Source: Kordiimonas aestuarii
GTDB taxonomy: Bacteria > Pseudomonadota > Alphaproteobacteria > Sphingomonadales > Kordiimonadaceae
Assembly: GCF_025574465.1 (NCBI RefSeq)
Contig: NZ_JAOBPP010000021.1
Coordinates: forward strand, 186,001 to 250,000
Direction: 5' to 3'
DNA: 64,000 bases
In this document: positions 7,234-15,923 of the stretch, one piece after another
Numbering within the stretch: the first letter of the stretch is position 1
How the letters are laid out: each line of letters opens with the position of its first letter
Notes under the pieces: model-generated
The model's input: only the letters and a program-made list of their open reading frames with translations
The model's database searches: none
Told to the model about the DNA's origin: nothing
Program-made: the position numbers and the translations under genes

Positions 7234-8502
7234 ATGGACCATTTCCAGTATCAGGACGGCCAGTTGATGGCCGAAGACGTCGCGCTGACGGATATCGCCG
7301 AGCAAGTTGGTACACCGGTGTATGTCTATTCTACCGCTACGCTTAAACGCCACTTCCGTGTGTTCCGCGAGGCGTTTGCCACCGTGAACCCGCTTATATG
7401 TTTTGCCGTCAAGGCCAACAGCAATCAGGCGGTGCTGACCACGCTGGCGCGCGAAGGTGCGGGCGCGGATGTCGTCAGCCTTGGTGAGTTGATGCGCGCG
7501 ACCAAGGCCAGTATTCCGGGCGAGCGTATTGTCTTCTCCGGTGTCGGCAAAACAGACGAGGAAATGGAAGCTGCGCTTCGCGTTGACATCAAACAGTTCA
7601 GCGTCGAAAGTGAAGCAGAGCTTGAGGCCCTGAACATCGTCGCAGGACGCGTCGGCAAAGTTGCCCCTGTGTCCATCCGCGTAAACCCCGACGTGGACGC
7701 CATGACCCACGCCAAAATCTCCACCGGCAAGTCGGAAAACAAGTTCGGCATCGCGTGGCAGAAAGCGGATGCCGTTTATGGCCGCATCAAGGAACTCCCG
7801 AATGTAAAGGCCGTTGCCGTAAACCTGCATATCGGCTCACAACTGACGAAGCTTGAACCCTTCCGGGAGGCCTTTGAGCGCGTGCTCGGCCTTGTGCGTG
7901 AGCTGCGCGCGAAAGGTCATGATATCAAACATGTGGACCTGGGCGGTGGGCTTGGCATCCCCTATGACCCGGCTGCGGCCACACCGCCGGCCCCCAGCGC
8001 CTATGGCGAAATGATCCTCGAGGTGATGGGCGATATGGACTGTGACATCATCCTTGAGCCTGGCCGCCTGATCGCCGGCAACGCCGGGCTTCTGCTCACG
8101 CGCACAATTTACGAAAAACAGGGTGAGAACCGTACCTTCTATATCGTTGATGCGGCGATGAATGATCTTGCCCGTCCGGCTATGTATGACGCCTATCACG
8201 CCATCGTGCCGGTGACGGAACCATCGGACGGCAAAACCGTCACTGCAGACTTTGTGGGCCCTGTGTGCGAAAGCAGCGACGTGTTCGCGAGAGACCGTAA
8301 AACCCCCGCCCTCAAAAGTGGTGACCTGGTCGCGATCAAGTCTGCCGGTGCATATGGCGCGGTGATGGCCTCGACCTACAACAGCAGGCCTCTGGTGCCT
8401 GAGGTTCTGGTAAACGGAAACACATTTGAAGTGATACGCAGGCGTCAGTCGCTTGAAGACTTGCTCGCGCTCGACAGCATCCCGTCCTGGCTTGAGGACT
8501 GA
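7234..8502 (+). CDS. lysA: Diaminopimelate decarboxylase
   Basis: A PLP enzyme that decarboxylates meso-diaminopimelate to L-lysine. It is 422 residues, fold-type III. The PLP lysine lies in CFAVKANSNQAVL, the glycine-rich phosphate-binding loop is HVDLGGGLGIPY, and the substrate-binding EPGRLIAGNAG and GPVCESSDVFARDR (active-site Cys from the partner subunit) are present. The C-terminal beta domain contains SAGAYGAVMASTYNSRP. Its last 58 bases are shared, on the opposite strand, with the tail of the cpdR-like gene. dapD and dapE of the same pathway are at 44105-46101. Confidence 0.97.
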   Translation: MDHFQYQDGQLMAEDVALTDIAEQVGTPVYVYSTATLKRHFRVFREAFATVNPLICFAVKANSNQAVLTTLAREGAGADVVSLGELMRATKASIPGERIVFSGVGKTDEEMEAALRVDIKQFSVESEAELEALNIVAGRVGKVAPVSIRVNPDVDAMTHAKISTGKSENKFGIAWQKADAVYGRIKELPNVKAVAVNLHIGSQLTKLEPFREAFERVLGLVRELRAKGHDIKHVDLGGGLGIPYDPAAATPPAPSAYGEMILEVMGDMDCDIILEPGRLIAGNAGLLLTRTIYEKQGENRTFYIVDAAMNDLARPAMYDAYHAIVPVTEPSDGKTVTADFVGPVCESSDVFARDRKTPALKSGDLVAIKSAGAYGAVMASTYNSRPLVPEVLVNGNTFEVIRRRQSLEDLLALDSIPSWLED

Positions 8503-8909
8503 ACCGGACTTTCGCCTGCCTCGTCATCATCCTCTTTTGCCCGTTTGCGCGCGTTTTTCAGTGCTTTGTTCACCGTGCTCAGAAGCTGGTCCATCGTAAA
8601 GGGTTTCGAGAGAAGCCCTTCGATCAGCAGTGAGAGGTTATGCGCGCGCTGGCGCTCGTTCGCATAGCCGGTCATCAGGATAATCGGCACGTGCGGCCGT
8701 GTCGCTCGCACCTTCAGCGCAAGCGAAATGCCGTCCATCATCGGCATAACGATATCAGTGACAAGAAGATCAAAGTGATGTTCGTTCATCTGCTCAACAG
8801 CCTGGGCGCCGTCATGAGCAACAAGAACAGTGTGGCCGTGCAGAGTTAGCACGCGACAGACATAGTCACGTACCGCTTCTTCATCCTCTACAACCAGCAC
8901 CCGTGCCAC
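8445..8909 (-). CDS. cpdR: Response regulator receiver protein, CpdR-like
   Basis: A single receiver domain: acidic VVEDEEAV, phospho-acceptor D in LLVTDIVMP, switch Thr in ILMTGYA, and Lys in LLSKPFT. The stretch ANERQRAHNLSLLI is typical of CpdR, the regulator that in Caulobacter directs ClpXP to cell-cycle substrates when unphosphorylated. GTG 8909 aligns with the usual CpdR start and has GGGAG nine bases upstream; ATG 8927 would add six residues. Unlike Caulobacter CpdR there is an acidic then serine-rich tail of about 40 residues, encoded partly antisense to the end of lysA. It is the last gene after the zinc-ribbon gene and hpt. Confidence 0.85.
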   Translation of the reverse strand: MARVLVVEDEEAVRDYVCRVLTLHGHTVLVAHDGAQAVEQMNEHHFDLLVTDIVMPMMDGISLALKVRATRPHVPIILMTGYANERQRAHNLSLLIEGLLSKPFTMDQLLSTVNKALKNARKRAKEDDDEAGESPVQSSSQDGMLSSASKSSSD

Positions 8910-8942
8910 AGGGCGGTACTCCCGCATGTTGAAGCCCGCGCC

Positions 8943-9497
8943 TCATGCGCGACCCATTTTGCCGATGAACGGCAGCTCTCTGTAACGGTATGCAATATCC
9001 ATTCCATAACCGATAACAAAAATATCCGGACACTCAAAACCCACAAAATCAGGCTTAATATTAGTTAACCGTCCCTGGCTTTTGTCAAGCAATACAACAC
9101 TCGTTACGCTTTCGGCGCCCTGAGCGAGAAAATATTTCCTGGCAAACTCAAGTGTTTTACCATGTTCGAAAATATCATCAATCACGAGCACATCGCGCCC
9201 CTCGACCGGCAAATCGGATGCCGACCTCAGGTTAACTGTGCCTGACTTTCTGTCTTTTTCGAGGCGAATAAAGTCCATTTCCATGACACAGCCACGGGCG
9301 GACATGGCGCGGGTAAGGTCAGCTGCGAACATCATGGCGCCGTTCATCACAACCTGCGCCACCGGTTCGGTATCAAACCACCGGGTCAACCGCGCGGCAA
9401 GATCGTCCACCTTGGCCACAATTTCCTCAGCCGTAAATACCGGTTCGATGCCATGGTGAGCATCGCCTGCTTTATTCCAATCAAAGAAGTAATCCAT
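8943..9497 (-). CDS. hpt: Hypoxanthine phosphoribosyltransferase
   Basis: A type I PRTase that salvages hypoxanthine (and often guanine) with PRPP to give IMP or GMP. It has 184 residues. The PRPP-binding loop is VLVIDDIFEHGKTLEFA, with the adjacent acidic pair kept; the family more usually has D-T/S-G before the TL, so H-G-K is a mild variant. The base-binding end reads PDIFVIGYGMDIAYRYRELPFIG, typical of HPRT with the aromatic and flexible-loop residues. Its ATG overlaps the stop of the upstream zinc-ribbon gene by one base (TAATG), which implies translational coupling. Confidence 0.93.
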   Translation of the reverse strand: MDYFFDWNKAGDAHHGIEPVFTAEEIVAKVDDLAARLTRWFDTEPVAQVVMNGAMMFAADLTRAMSARGCVMEMDFIRLEKDRKSGTVNLRSASDLPVEGRDVLVIDDIFEHGKTLEFARKYFLAQGAESVTSVVLLDKSQGRLTNIKPDFVGFECPDIFVIGYGMDIAYRYRELPFIGKMGRA

Positions 9498-10618
9498 TAT
9501 TCCGAGGACCGTGCTTCAGCGTCAGAGCGTGTCCCTTCTATGACCTTCACGGCCACATTGGCAGCCCCGCTGGGGATAGGATAAAGACTGGTTTCAAAAT
9601 TGAGCACTGCTTGCCTGCGCAGTATCTGCCCCGGAGGATCGGTGACCCAGCTTTTCAGTATACGCCCGCCCTTGTCGAGCACATCGACCTGCACTTTGGG
9701 CACGGTGGCGGAGCGTTCCTTACTCATGTTTTGTACAAAACCGCGCACCATAAGCGTATTGCGCCCGTCCACATTCTCGACACGGGTGCGGTCGTTATGC
9801 AGCTTGGCGGCGACATAGACCTCAATCTCGCCTAAAGGCTTGGAAAGTTCTTCGCCCTCTTCCGGCTGGAAGCGTTCGATATCCTCCACACCTTCAAAAA
9901 GTGCATAGAACCCCGCCATGCCCGGCATATTGTCTACAACTTCTTCTTTTTTGAACGTCAGGAGGTAGAGCACCGAAAGCCAGAAGATCACAAGAAGTGC
10001 CCAGCCAACGGTAATGAATTTACGTTTGCGGGCCTTCGCCTCACGCTCAGCCTGACGCCGCTGCTCGGAGCGTCGGCGCGCAAGGAAGTCATCATCGTCA
10101 TAGTCGTCGTCGGCAGCAGATGTCCCTCCTGCGTCGTCATGATCCTCTTCGTCGTCATCGAGACCAAGGCTACTACCGAGTGACTGTTTTAACGCGTTCG
10201 CCACGCCAAAATCATCGCCCTTGTCAAAATGCTCGTCTTCGGGCGCCGTGGCCGGTGCCGCGCGGAAATCGCCATCGTCATCGTAGATGTCTTCGTCCGT
10301 TGGGGCGGGCGGCGGTACGTCGTCCTCAAATCGGTCCTGCACCGTACGGCGCACAGCCGCGGCCCGGGCAGCGAGACCCGCATCCATATCTGGGTTCGGA
10401 GCATGTGCCGCAGGCTGCGGAGCCTGAATCTGCACAGGAGGTTGAGTTTGTGCTGGCCGAGGTGGTGCTGCCGGGGCCGCAGGCCTTGTCAGCAACTGAT
10501 CGGGGAATGCACGCCAACTGTGTTTGCATTTAGCGCACCGAACGGTACGTCCATCAGGCGGAATAGCCCCGTCGGGAATTTTAAATGTTGCCTTACACGA
10601 CGGACAAACAAGGATCAT
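9497..10618 (-). CDS. MJ0042 zinc-ribbon and DUF3426 membrane protein
   Basis: A 373-residue protein. It has an N-terminal MJ0042-type zinc ribbon (CPSCKATFKIPDG ... VRCAKCKHSW), then a long low-complexity linker rich in Ala/Pro and then Asp/Glu (about residues 45-190). A basic stretch RRRSEQRRQAEREAKARKRK is followed by one TM helix (about 205-225) and a C-terminal DUF3426-like periplasmic beta domain. The topology suggests an inner-membrane protein with a cytosolic zinc finger. Its function is unknown. It heads the operon with hpt and the CpdR-like gene; such genes often lie beside ftsE in alphaproteobacteria, as here. Confidence 0.85.
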   Translation of the reverse strand: MILVCPSCKATFKIPDGAIPPDGRTVRCAKCKHSWRAFPDQLLTRPAAPAAPPRPAQTQPPVQIQAPQPAAHAPNPDMDAGLAARAAAVRRTVQDRFEDDVPPPAPTDEDIYDDDGDFRAAPATAPEDEHFDKGDDFGVANALKQSLGSSLGLDDDEEDHDDAGGTSAADDDYDDDDFLARRRSEQRRQAEREAKARKRKFITVGWALLVIFWLSVLYLLTFKKEEVVDNMPGMAGFYALFEGVEDIERFQPEEGEELSKPLGEIEVYVAAKLHNDRTRVENVDGRNTLMVRGFVQNMSKERSATVPKVQVDVLDKGGRILKSWVTDPPGQILRRQAVLNFETSLYPIPSGAANVAVKVIEGTRSDAEARSSE

Positions 10619-10830
10619 AAATCAGGCCCGAACATCCTTTTGGCCACAGGGCAGTACCATGGGGCCGCGTTCAAAGAAGGTTTTTCAACTGTATATGAAA
10701 GCAGCCAAAAAACACAAGCGCCTCGGCACATTAACACCAGCATCGGTCTTAAAAACGCCATGACACGGAGGAATGCTGGTTGACAGCACGCACGGAAATG
10801 TCAACTGGACGCCAAGCACGCCATATGCAA

Positions 10831-10910
10831 TTCTGCGCGCGAGATCCGAGGGAGCGGTAATGATTACCTTTTCTGCGCGCGAGATCCGAGGGAGCGGTAA
10901 TGATTACCTT
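10831..10910. repeat. Perfect 40-bp tandem duplication of the ftsE translation start region
   Basis: Bases 10831-10870 and 10871-10910 are identical. Each copy holds a Shine-Dalgarno (GGGAG), the ATG and the next three codons of ftsE. The ATG sits inside a 13-base palindrome GGTAATGATTACC (10856-10868 and 10896-10908). Forty is not a multiple of three, so the first ATG (10860) is out of frame with ftsE. Confidence 0.97.
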
Positions 10911-10913
10911 TGA
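10860..10913 (+). other. 17-codon upstream ORF overlapping the ftsE start
   Basis: The first copy of the duplicated start region opens a frame of 17 codons (MITFSARE then IRGSGNDYL) that ends at TGA 10911-10913, eleven bases past the A of the ftsE start codon. It carries the same Shine-Dalgarno and start as ftsE itself, so ribosomes should load on it. A role in damping or coupling ftsE translation is inference. Confidence 0.5.
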
Positions 10914-11586
10914 AAATGTTGGCATGCGATACGGCATGGGCGCTGAAGTTCTGAGGGACGTCAGCTTCACGCTCGACAAAGGCTCCTTCCATTTTCTCGT
11001 CGGCCCATCGGGGGCTGGAAAAACGACGCTCCTGAAACTGCTTTACCTGGCACACCGGCCATCACGTGGTCTGATCAATTTCTTCGGCCGTGACCTCATG
11101 ACCCAGGAACGGGAGACACTGCCCCGCCTCCGGCGCCGCATCGGAGTCGTCTTTCAGGACTTCCGTCTGTTTGACCATATGACCGCGTTTGAAAACGTCG
11201 CCCTGCCCCTGCGCATTCAGGGTGCCAAGCGCGCGCAGGTCGCTGACCACGTGGAAGAATTGCTTTCATGGGTCGGCCTTGAAGACCGAATGCATGCTCG
11301 CCCAGCTACGCTGTCGGGCGGGGAAAAACAGCGTGTCGCCATCGCTCGCGCCGTTATCAACAAACCTGACCTTCTGGTCGCGGATGAGCCAACAGGCAAC
11401 GTGGACCCTGAGATGTCCCGCCGCCTGATGCATCTGTTTGTTGCCCTCAACAAGGAGGGTACAACCACAGTTGTCGCCACCCACGACGATACTTTGGTCC
11501 GCAGCATGGCGGCACCAACCTTGAGGCTCGACAAGGGCGAAATCAGTTTCCTGCCGGGCGGCAGCCCCATCGATCCGGGGGAATAG
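10900..11586 (+). CDS. ftsE: Cell division ATP-binding protein FtsE
   Basis: The ATPase of the FtsEX complex, which sits at the septal ring and controls peptidoglycan hydrolases from the cytosolic side. It has 228 residues. Walker A is [12 protein letters not shown], the Q-loop [11 protein letters not shown], the signature [14 protein letters not shown], Walker [11 protein letters not shown] and the H-loop ATHDD. The N-terminus [11 protein letters not shown] is typical of FtsE. The chosen start is the second of two duplicated ATG sites, the only one in frame. ftsX follows after three bases. Confidence 0.96.
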   Translation: MITFENVGMRYGMGAEVLRDVSFTLDKGSFHFLVGPSGAGKTTLLKLLYLAHRPSRGLINFFGRDLMTQERETLPRLRRRIGVVFQDFRLFDHMTAFENVALPLRIQGAKRAQVADHVEELLSWVGLEDRMHARPATLSGGEKQRVAIARAVINKPDLLVADEPTGNVDPEMSRRLMHLFVALNKEGTTTVVATHDDTLVRSMAAPTLRLDKGEISFLPGGSPIDPGE

Positions 11587-11589
11587 CGC

Positions 11590-12465
11590 ATGTGGGGCCG
11601 CACGCTTCAATTTTTACCAAGGGATATGCGCGAGGGACTGCTGCCGTGGGTTATTGGTGTGATGCTGTTCCTGTGCACCCTCGCGCTTGCCTGCGGGCTA
11701 GCACTCGGGCGAGGGCTTGAGCGTTGGAGCGCCGGGCTAACCACCAATCTGACCGTACAGATTGCTGTCATTGACGACAAGGAGCGAGACAAGCAAACAG
11801 CAGCAGCGCTAACCCTTCTGCGCGCCACGCCCGGCATCGTGGAAGCCAGCGTTCTGGCGGACGCAGAGGTCGTTGCTCTATTGTCCCCCTGGCTTGGTGA
11901 AATGCCGTTTGATACCGGCTTACCCGTCCCTACGTTGATTGACGTAAAACTCTCACGTCCCGACGCCGTGAACACCGCGGGCCTGCGCGAACGGCTGGTT
12001 GCAGCAGCAGCCGGTGCACAACTTGATGATCATCAGGCGTGGATGGGTCAGGTTCTGGACCTCGCAGCAGTTGTACGTCTTTTGCTTGCCGGAATTGTTG
12101 TCATGGTGGTGCTTTGCACTATCGCCATTGTCATATTTGGCTGCCGCGCGGGACTGGCCACCCACCGGGAAAGCATTGAAATCATGCACCTGATGGGTGC
12201 GGAAGACAGCACCATATCGCATGCGTTTGATCAACGTTACCTGTCGCATGGCCTCAAGGGAGGACTGGTTGGCGTGATCCTCGCGGCACTGACGCTTTAC
12301 CTTATTGCGCACATGGCACAGCGTATGGGCCAAGGACTGCTGACGGCCTCGTTACCAACGGGCGACAACCTGATGTGGCTTGCCCTTCTACCAATTGTAT
12401 CCGCGATACTGACCATGTTGACCGCCCGTGTCACGGTTCGGCGTGCGCTTTTGAAAATGATGTAG
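11590..12465 (+). CDS. ftsX: Cell division protein FtsX
   Basis: The membrane partner of FtsE. It has 291 residues: an N-terminal cytosolic tail, TM1 (about residues 18-40), a periplasmic domain (about 41-165) that recruits hydrolase activators, then three more TM helices (about 165-190, 215-240 and 258-280) in FtsX-family order. [11 protein letters not shown] between TM2 and TM3 is the coupling segment facing the ATPase. The periplasmic part is divergent, as is usual for FtsX. Its place three bases after ftsE settles the assignment. Confidence 0.94.
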   Translation: MWGRTLQFLPRDMREGLLPWVIGVMLFLCTLALACGLALGRGLERWSAGLTTNLTVQIAVIDDKERDKQTAAALTLLRATPGIVEASVLADAEVVALLSPWLGEMPFDTGLPVPTLIDVKLSRPDAVNTAGLRERLVAAAAGAQLDDHQAWMGQVLDLAAVVRLLLAGIVVMVVLCTIAIVIFGCRAGLATHRESIEIMHLMGAEDSTISHAFDQRYLSHGLKGGLVGVILAALTLYLIAHMAQRMGQGLLTASLPTGDNLMWLALLPIVSAILTMLTARVTVRRALLKMM

Positions 12466-12475
12466 GGTCGGCACC

Positions 12476-13039
12476 GTGGAACGCAAAAAGACATCCATCA
12501 CCAGACACATAGTCCGCGTCTTTGCTTATCTTGTTGCCGCGTGGTTGCTTGGGTTCGGCTACTTCCTCATGACAATGCCGGAGGAACCGGCCGAGATGCA
12601 GGGAGCGGATGCCATCGTTGTGTTGACGGGCGGTGCCGGGCGGCTTGAGGCCGGTCTTGAACTGCTGGAAGCCAAGGTTGCCAAGCGTATGCTGATCTCC
12701 GGCGTGAACCCGGTGGTAAAAAGCGGCGACCTGAGCGCGCTGACGGGGGCTGAACAGACTTTATTCAACTGCTGTGTAGACCTTGGCAAAGCAGCGCTGA
12801 ACACCAAGGGCAATGCTGACGAGACAGCCGAATGGGCCAATGTTTACGGCTTTTCCTCCATTGTGCTGGTAACCGCCGACTATCATATGCCACGCAGCTT
12901 GATATTATTCCGTCGTGCGATGCCAAAGGTGCATATCGTGGCCCATCCGGTTTCCGGTGAATGGCCTATCCTTTTTCTTGCCAAAGAATATAGTAAATAT
13001 ATCGTCACGCTTGTCCGCCATGCGCGCGGACCAAATTGA
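12476..13039 (+). CDS. YdcF/SanA family protein (DUF218)
   Basis: A 187-residue protein with one N-terminal TM helix (about residues 12-32) and a DUF218 domain starting at GADAIVVLTGGAGRLEAGLELLE. Further marks are MLISGVNP, the NADETAEWA segment and VTADYHMPRSL, which holds conserved His/Arg residues. In E. coli relatives (ElyC, SanA) affect envelope polymer metabolism, but the biochemistry is unsettled. The start is GTG 12476. Placement after ftsEX is common in alphaproteobacteria and suggests an envelope role. Confidence 0.88.
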   Translation: MERKKTSITRHIVRVFAYLVAAWLLGFGYFLMTMPEEPAEMQGADAIVVLTGGAGRLEAGLELLEAKVAKRMLISGVNPVVKSGDLSALTGAEQTLFNCCVDLGKAALNTKGNADETAEWANVYGFSSIVLVTADYHMPRSLILFRRAMPKVHIVAHPVSGEWPILFLAKEYSKYIVTLVRHARGPN

Positions 13040-13054
13040 GCGCCGGGAGCGACC

Positions 13055-14002
13055 ATGACCAAACTGCGCGCCCTCATCGGGCTTATCTTCATTGCTATCC
13101 TCGTCTATTGCGGCCTCTGGTACACCGCCGCCTTCAAGGCGGAAAAAACCACCGCGCGGGAACTGGCTGACCTGCGCGACAAGGGCCTGAAGGTGGAGCA
13201 TGGCAAGATCAAGCTTTCCGGCTTTCCGTATCGCATCGTGCTGACGATTGATGGCATCGGCGTCAAGACCCGCGGCCCCGGTATGGAATTTGGCGCCGAC
13301 AGCGTAACCTTGATCAGCCACCTCTGGACGCCCGGCCACTGGATGATGGAGGGCCGCAACGTCGTGGCGTCCTTCGCCGACGATGCCGTCGCCTTCAAGG
13401 ACGGCTACATGCGCGCCAGCTACAAACGCCACGCCGATAAACAGGCGGTGATTGTGGTTGATTCATATAAAACCGACGACTTCGTGCTTGAAGCCGCCCC
13501 CGCACTTGAAAAGCCACAAAGCCTCAAGGAATGGCAGCTTTATCTGCGCTACGATGGGACGGCGGAACCCACCGACGGCTTGTATGAAAAACGCTTCCTT
13601 GATTTCAAGCTGGTGATGGATAGCGGTAACCGGCTGGAGCTGATGGGCGGTGTAATGGGCCCACCGCTGTTTGATTGGACGCGGGGTGCGCTGGGTGCAT
13701 GGCGCGACGCTGGCGGCTTGCTTGAACTTGACAGCATCGATATCGCTGTGCGCGGTGCGAGAGTGAAGGGAAATGCGAGCCTGACGCTGGATGAAAACTT
13801 CATGCCGCTTGGTAGCGCAAGCCTTGCCATCGCTGGCGGACCGGCTCTTGCCGACTATCTCACCAGCCTTGGTTTTGAGGACGCAAGCTCCCTCACTGAA
13901 ATGGGCTCACAAGCCGAGAGCCTTTCGGTAATGGCACAAATGGGCCAGCTCAACATTGGCTCCTCCCCCGTGGCCATGCTTGAACCGATAATTGACGAAT
14001 AG
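13055..14002 (+). CDS. DUF2125 domain-containing membrane-anchored protein
   Basis: A 315-residue protein with an N-terminal signal anchor (LIGLIFIAILVYCGLWY) and a long beta-rich exported domain. The segment KVEHGKIKLSGFPYRIVLTIDGI followed by paired strands is typical of DUF2125, a family almost confined to alphaproteobacteria and usually found near tyrA/hisC, as here. The beta-strand repeats resemble lipid-binding AsmA-like or YdgA-like barrels, but that is only a resemblance. GGGAG precedes ATG 13055 by six bases. Function unknown. Confidence 0.82.
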   Translation: MTKLRALIGLIFIAILVYCGLWYTAAFKAEKTTARELADLRDKGLKVEHGKIKLSGFPYRIVLTIDGIGVKTRGPGMEFGADSVTLISHLWTPGHWMMEGRNVVASFADDAVAFKDGYMRASYKRHADKQAVIVVDSYKTDDFVLEAAPALEKPQSLKEWQLYLRYDGTAEPTDGLYEKRFLDFKLVMDSGNRLELMGGVMGPPLFDWTRGALGAWRDAGGLLELDSIDIAVRGARVKGNASLTLDENFMPLGSASLAIAGGPALADYLTSLGFEDASSLTEMGSQAESLSVMAQMGQLNIGSSPVAMLEPIIDE

Positions 14003-14091
14003 ACTGGAAATTTTCTTCACGCTTTCTCTTCCCTCACCGCCTTTCAGCCTATGTTATAGTGCAGGAAGACCACGGGAAGAGGAGCAAGGCC

Positions 14092-14958
14092 ATGAGCCTG
14101 AAAGGCAAAACCATTTTCATGAGCGGCGGTAGCCGCGGTATCGGCCTCGCCATCGCGCTGAGAGCCGCCCGCGACGGTGCGAACATTGCCATCGGTGCCA
14201 AAACAGCGGAGCCCAACCCCAAGCTGCCCGGCACCATCTATACCGCCGCGAAAGAAATTGAAGCGGCAGGCGGCAAGGCCTTGCCACTAGTTTGCGACAT
14301 TCGTTTTGAAGAACAGGTGCAGGCGGCAGTCGACAAAACGGTGGAAACCTTCGGCAGTATCGACATCTGCATCAATAATGCATCGGCCATTTCGCTGACC
14401 AACACGCAGATGACCGACATGAAGCGCTATGATTTGATGAACAACATCAACACGCGCGGCACCTTCATGGTCTCGAAACTGTGCCTGCCGCACCTGAAGC
14501 AGGCAAAAAATCCACACATCCTCACGCTTTCCCCACCCCTTGACATGAACCCGCGCTGGTTTGCGCCGCATGTGGCTTATTCCATCGCCAAATACGGCAT
14601 GAGCCTGTGTACCCTGGGCATGGCAGCGGAGTTCAAGGCCGCAGGCATTGCCGTTAATTCCCTGTGGCCCTTCACGGCCATCGATACTGCGGCGGTGCGG
14701 AATGTGATTGGTGGGGACGAGATGGCCAAGAACAGCCGCACGGTTGAGATCATGGCCGACGCTGCCCACGCCATCCTTGTGCGCAACGCCAGCGATTGTT
14801 CAGGCAATTTCTTCATCGATGAGGAAGTGCTGCGCGCGGAAGGCGTGACAGATTTCAGCAAGTATGCACCCCACGCCGACGGGCCGCTGGTGCCAGACTT
14901 CTTTGTACCCGATGACATAGTCGAGCGCCTGCCCACCGAGGTGATGAAAGTCTGGTAA
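14092..14958 (+). CDS. Short-chain dehydrogenase/reductase, HSDL2-like
   Basis: A Rossmann-fold NAD(P)-dependent oxidoreductase of 288 residues. The cofactor loop is SGGSRGIGLAIALRAA, a modified TGxxxGIG with G-A-N-I-A-I-G-A-K-T after it. INNASAIS is the NNAG-type motif, and the catalytic pair is in YSIAKYG (YxxxK). AKTAEPNPKLPGTIYTAAKEIE is characteristic of the hydroxysteroid dehydrogenase-like 2 group, whose substrate is uncertain and probably lipid-like. Unlike eukaryotic HSDL2 there is no C-terminal SCP2 domain. The start is ATG 14092, preceded by AGAGGAG; the GTG at 14059 lacks a site. Confidence 0.9.
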   Translation: MSLKGKTIFMSGGSRGIGLAIALRAARDGANIAIGAKTAEPNPKLPGTIYTAAKEIEAAGGKALPLVCDIRFEEQVQAAVDKTVETFGSIDICINNASAISLTNTQMTDMKRYDLMNNINTRGTFMVSKLCLPHLKQAKNPHILTLSPPLDMNPRWFAPHVAYSIAKYGMSLCTLGMAAEFKAAGIAVNSLWPFTAIDTAAVRNVIGGDEMAKNSRTVEIMADAAHAILVRNASDCSGNFFIDEEVLRAEGVTDFSKYAPHADGPLVPDFFVPDDIVERLPTEVMKVW

Positions 14959-14964
14959 AACGAG

Positions 14965-14987
14965 AAAGGCCGGGACACCCGGCTTTT
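14965..14987. terminator. Rho-independent terminator between convergent SDR and tyrA genes
   Basis: Ten-base arms AAAGGCCGGG and CCCGGCTTTT (one G-T pair) close a three-base loop, with A and T runs on either side, so it can serve both strands. Confidence 0.75.
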
Positions 14988-14996
14988 CACTAATCT

Positions 14997-15923
14997 TCAA
15001 TCCTCGTGCGGGCGGCCGAAGTCGGCCTTGGCGTCGTCCTGCCCGGCGTCGATAATGCGGCGGCGGATCTCCCGCGTGCGGGTGAAGAGATCAAAGAGCG
15101 CGTCGCCGTCACCCCAGCGAATGGCGCGCTGAAGTGCTGTCAGATCCTCGCTGAAACGTCCCAGCATTTCCAGCACCGCGTCCTTGTTATTGAGGAACAC
15201 GTCGCGCCACATGGTTGGGTCAGATGCCGCGATACGGGTAAAATCCCGGAAGCCACCAGCAGAATATTTAATCACCTCCGAACGTGTCACTTCTTCAAGG
15301 TCGGACGCCGTACCCACGATATTATAGGCGATGAGGTGCGGGACATGGCTGGTGATGGCCAGCACAAGGTCATGGTGCCGCGCCTCCATGATCTCAACTG
15401 TGCTGCCAAGGCCCTGCCAGAAGGCGGTGAGCGTCTCAAGCGCATCCGCATCCACCCCCTCCGGTGGCGTCAGGATGCACCAGCGCCCGTCAAAGAGTGA
15501 CGCGAACCCTGCTGCCGGACCAGATTGTTCCGTACCTGCCACCGGGTGGCCGGGGATCAGATGGGCATGGGCCGGCAACAGGGGCTCCAGCGCCCCAAAA
15601 ACACTTTCCTTCACCGACCCAACGTCAGAAATGATAGCGCCTTCAGCAAGACCGGGCGCCATCGCCACACCAACTGATGCCATCGCGCCCACTGGAACGG
15701 CCAGGATAACAAGCCCGCTTCCGGCCACGGCTTCCACCACGCTCGTGTGAAAGCTGTCGGCAATGCCAAGGCCTTCGGCTTCCTTGATCACTTCCTCATT
15801 CGCGTCTGCGAGTGCAAGGTGCCCCGCAAGTTTGCCGCGGCGAACCGCCCGCGCGACGGAAGAGCCAATCAGTCCGGCGCCGATGATCGTGATACGGTCA
15901 AAAAGCGGGGTGCCTGCCATCAT
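14997..15923 (-). CDS. tyrA: Prephenate/arogenate dehydrogenase
   Basis: An NAD(P)-dependent oxidative decarboxylase in tyrosine synthesis. It has 308 residues. The nucleotide loop is ITIIGAGLIGSSVARAV; conserved motifs are DVGSVKESV, PGHPVAGTEQSGPAAG (active-site His) and TSHVPHLIAYN. There is no fused chorismate mutase or ACT domain. Its ATG overlaps the stop of hisC by four bases (ATGA), so the two are co-translated. Substrate preference between prephenate and arogenate cannot be read from the sequence. Confidence 0.93.
   Translation of the reverse strand: MMAGTPLFDRITIIGAGLIGSSVARAVRRGKLAGHLALADANEEVIKEAEGLGIADSFHTSVVEAVAGSGLVILAVPVGAMASVGVAMAPGLAEGAIISDVGSVKESVFGALEPLLPAHAHLIPGHPVAGTEQSGPAAGFASLFDGRWCILTPPEGVDADALETLTAFWQGLGSTVEIMEARHHDLVLAITSHVPHLIAYNIVGTASDLEEVTRSEVIKYSAGGFRDFTRIAASDPTMWRDVFLNNKDAVLEMLGRFSEDLTALQRAIRWGDGDALFDLFTRTREIRRRIIDAGQDDAKADFGRPHED

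Noticed and set aside
10619..10830. A gene between the zinc-ribbon gene and ftsE
   Set aside because: Short frames there lack ribosome sites and protein-like sequence; it is read as the shared promoter region.
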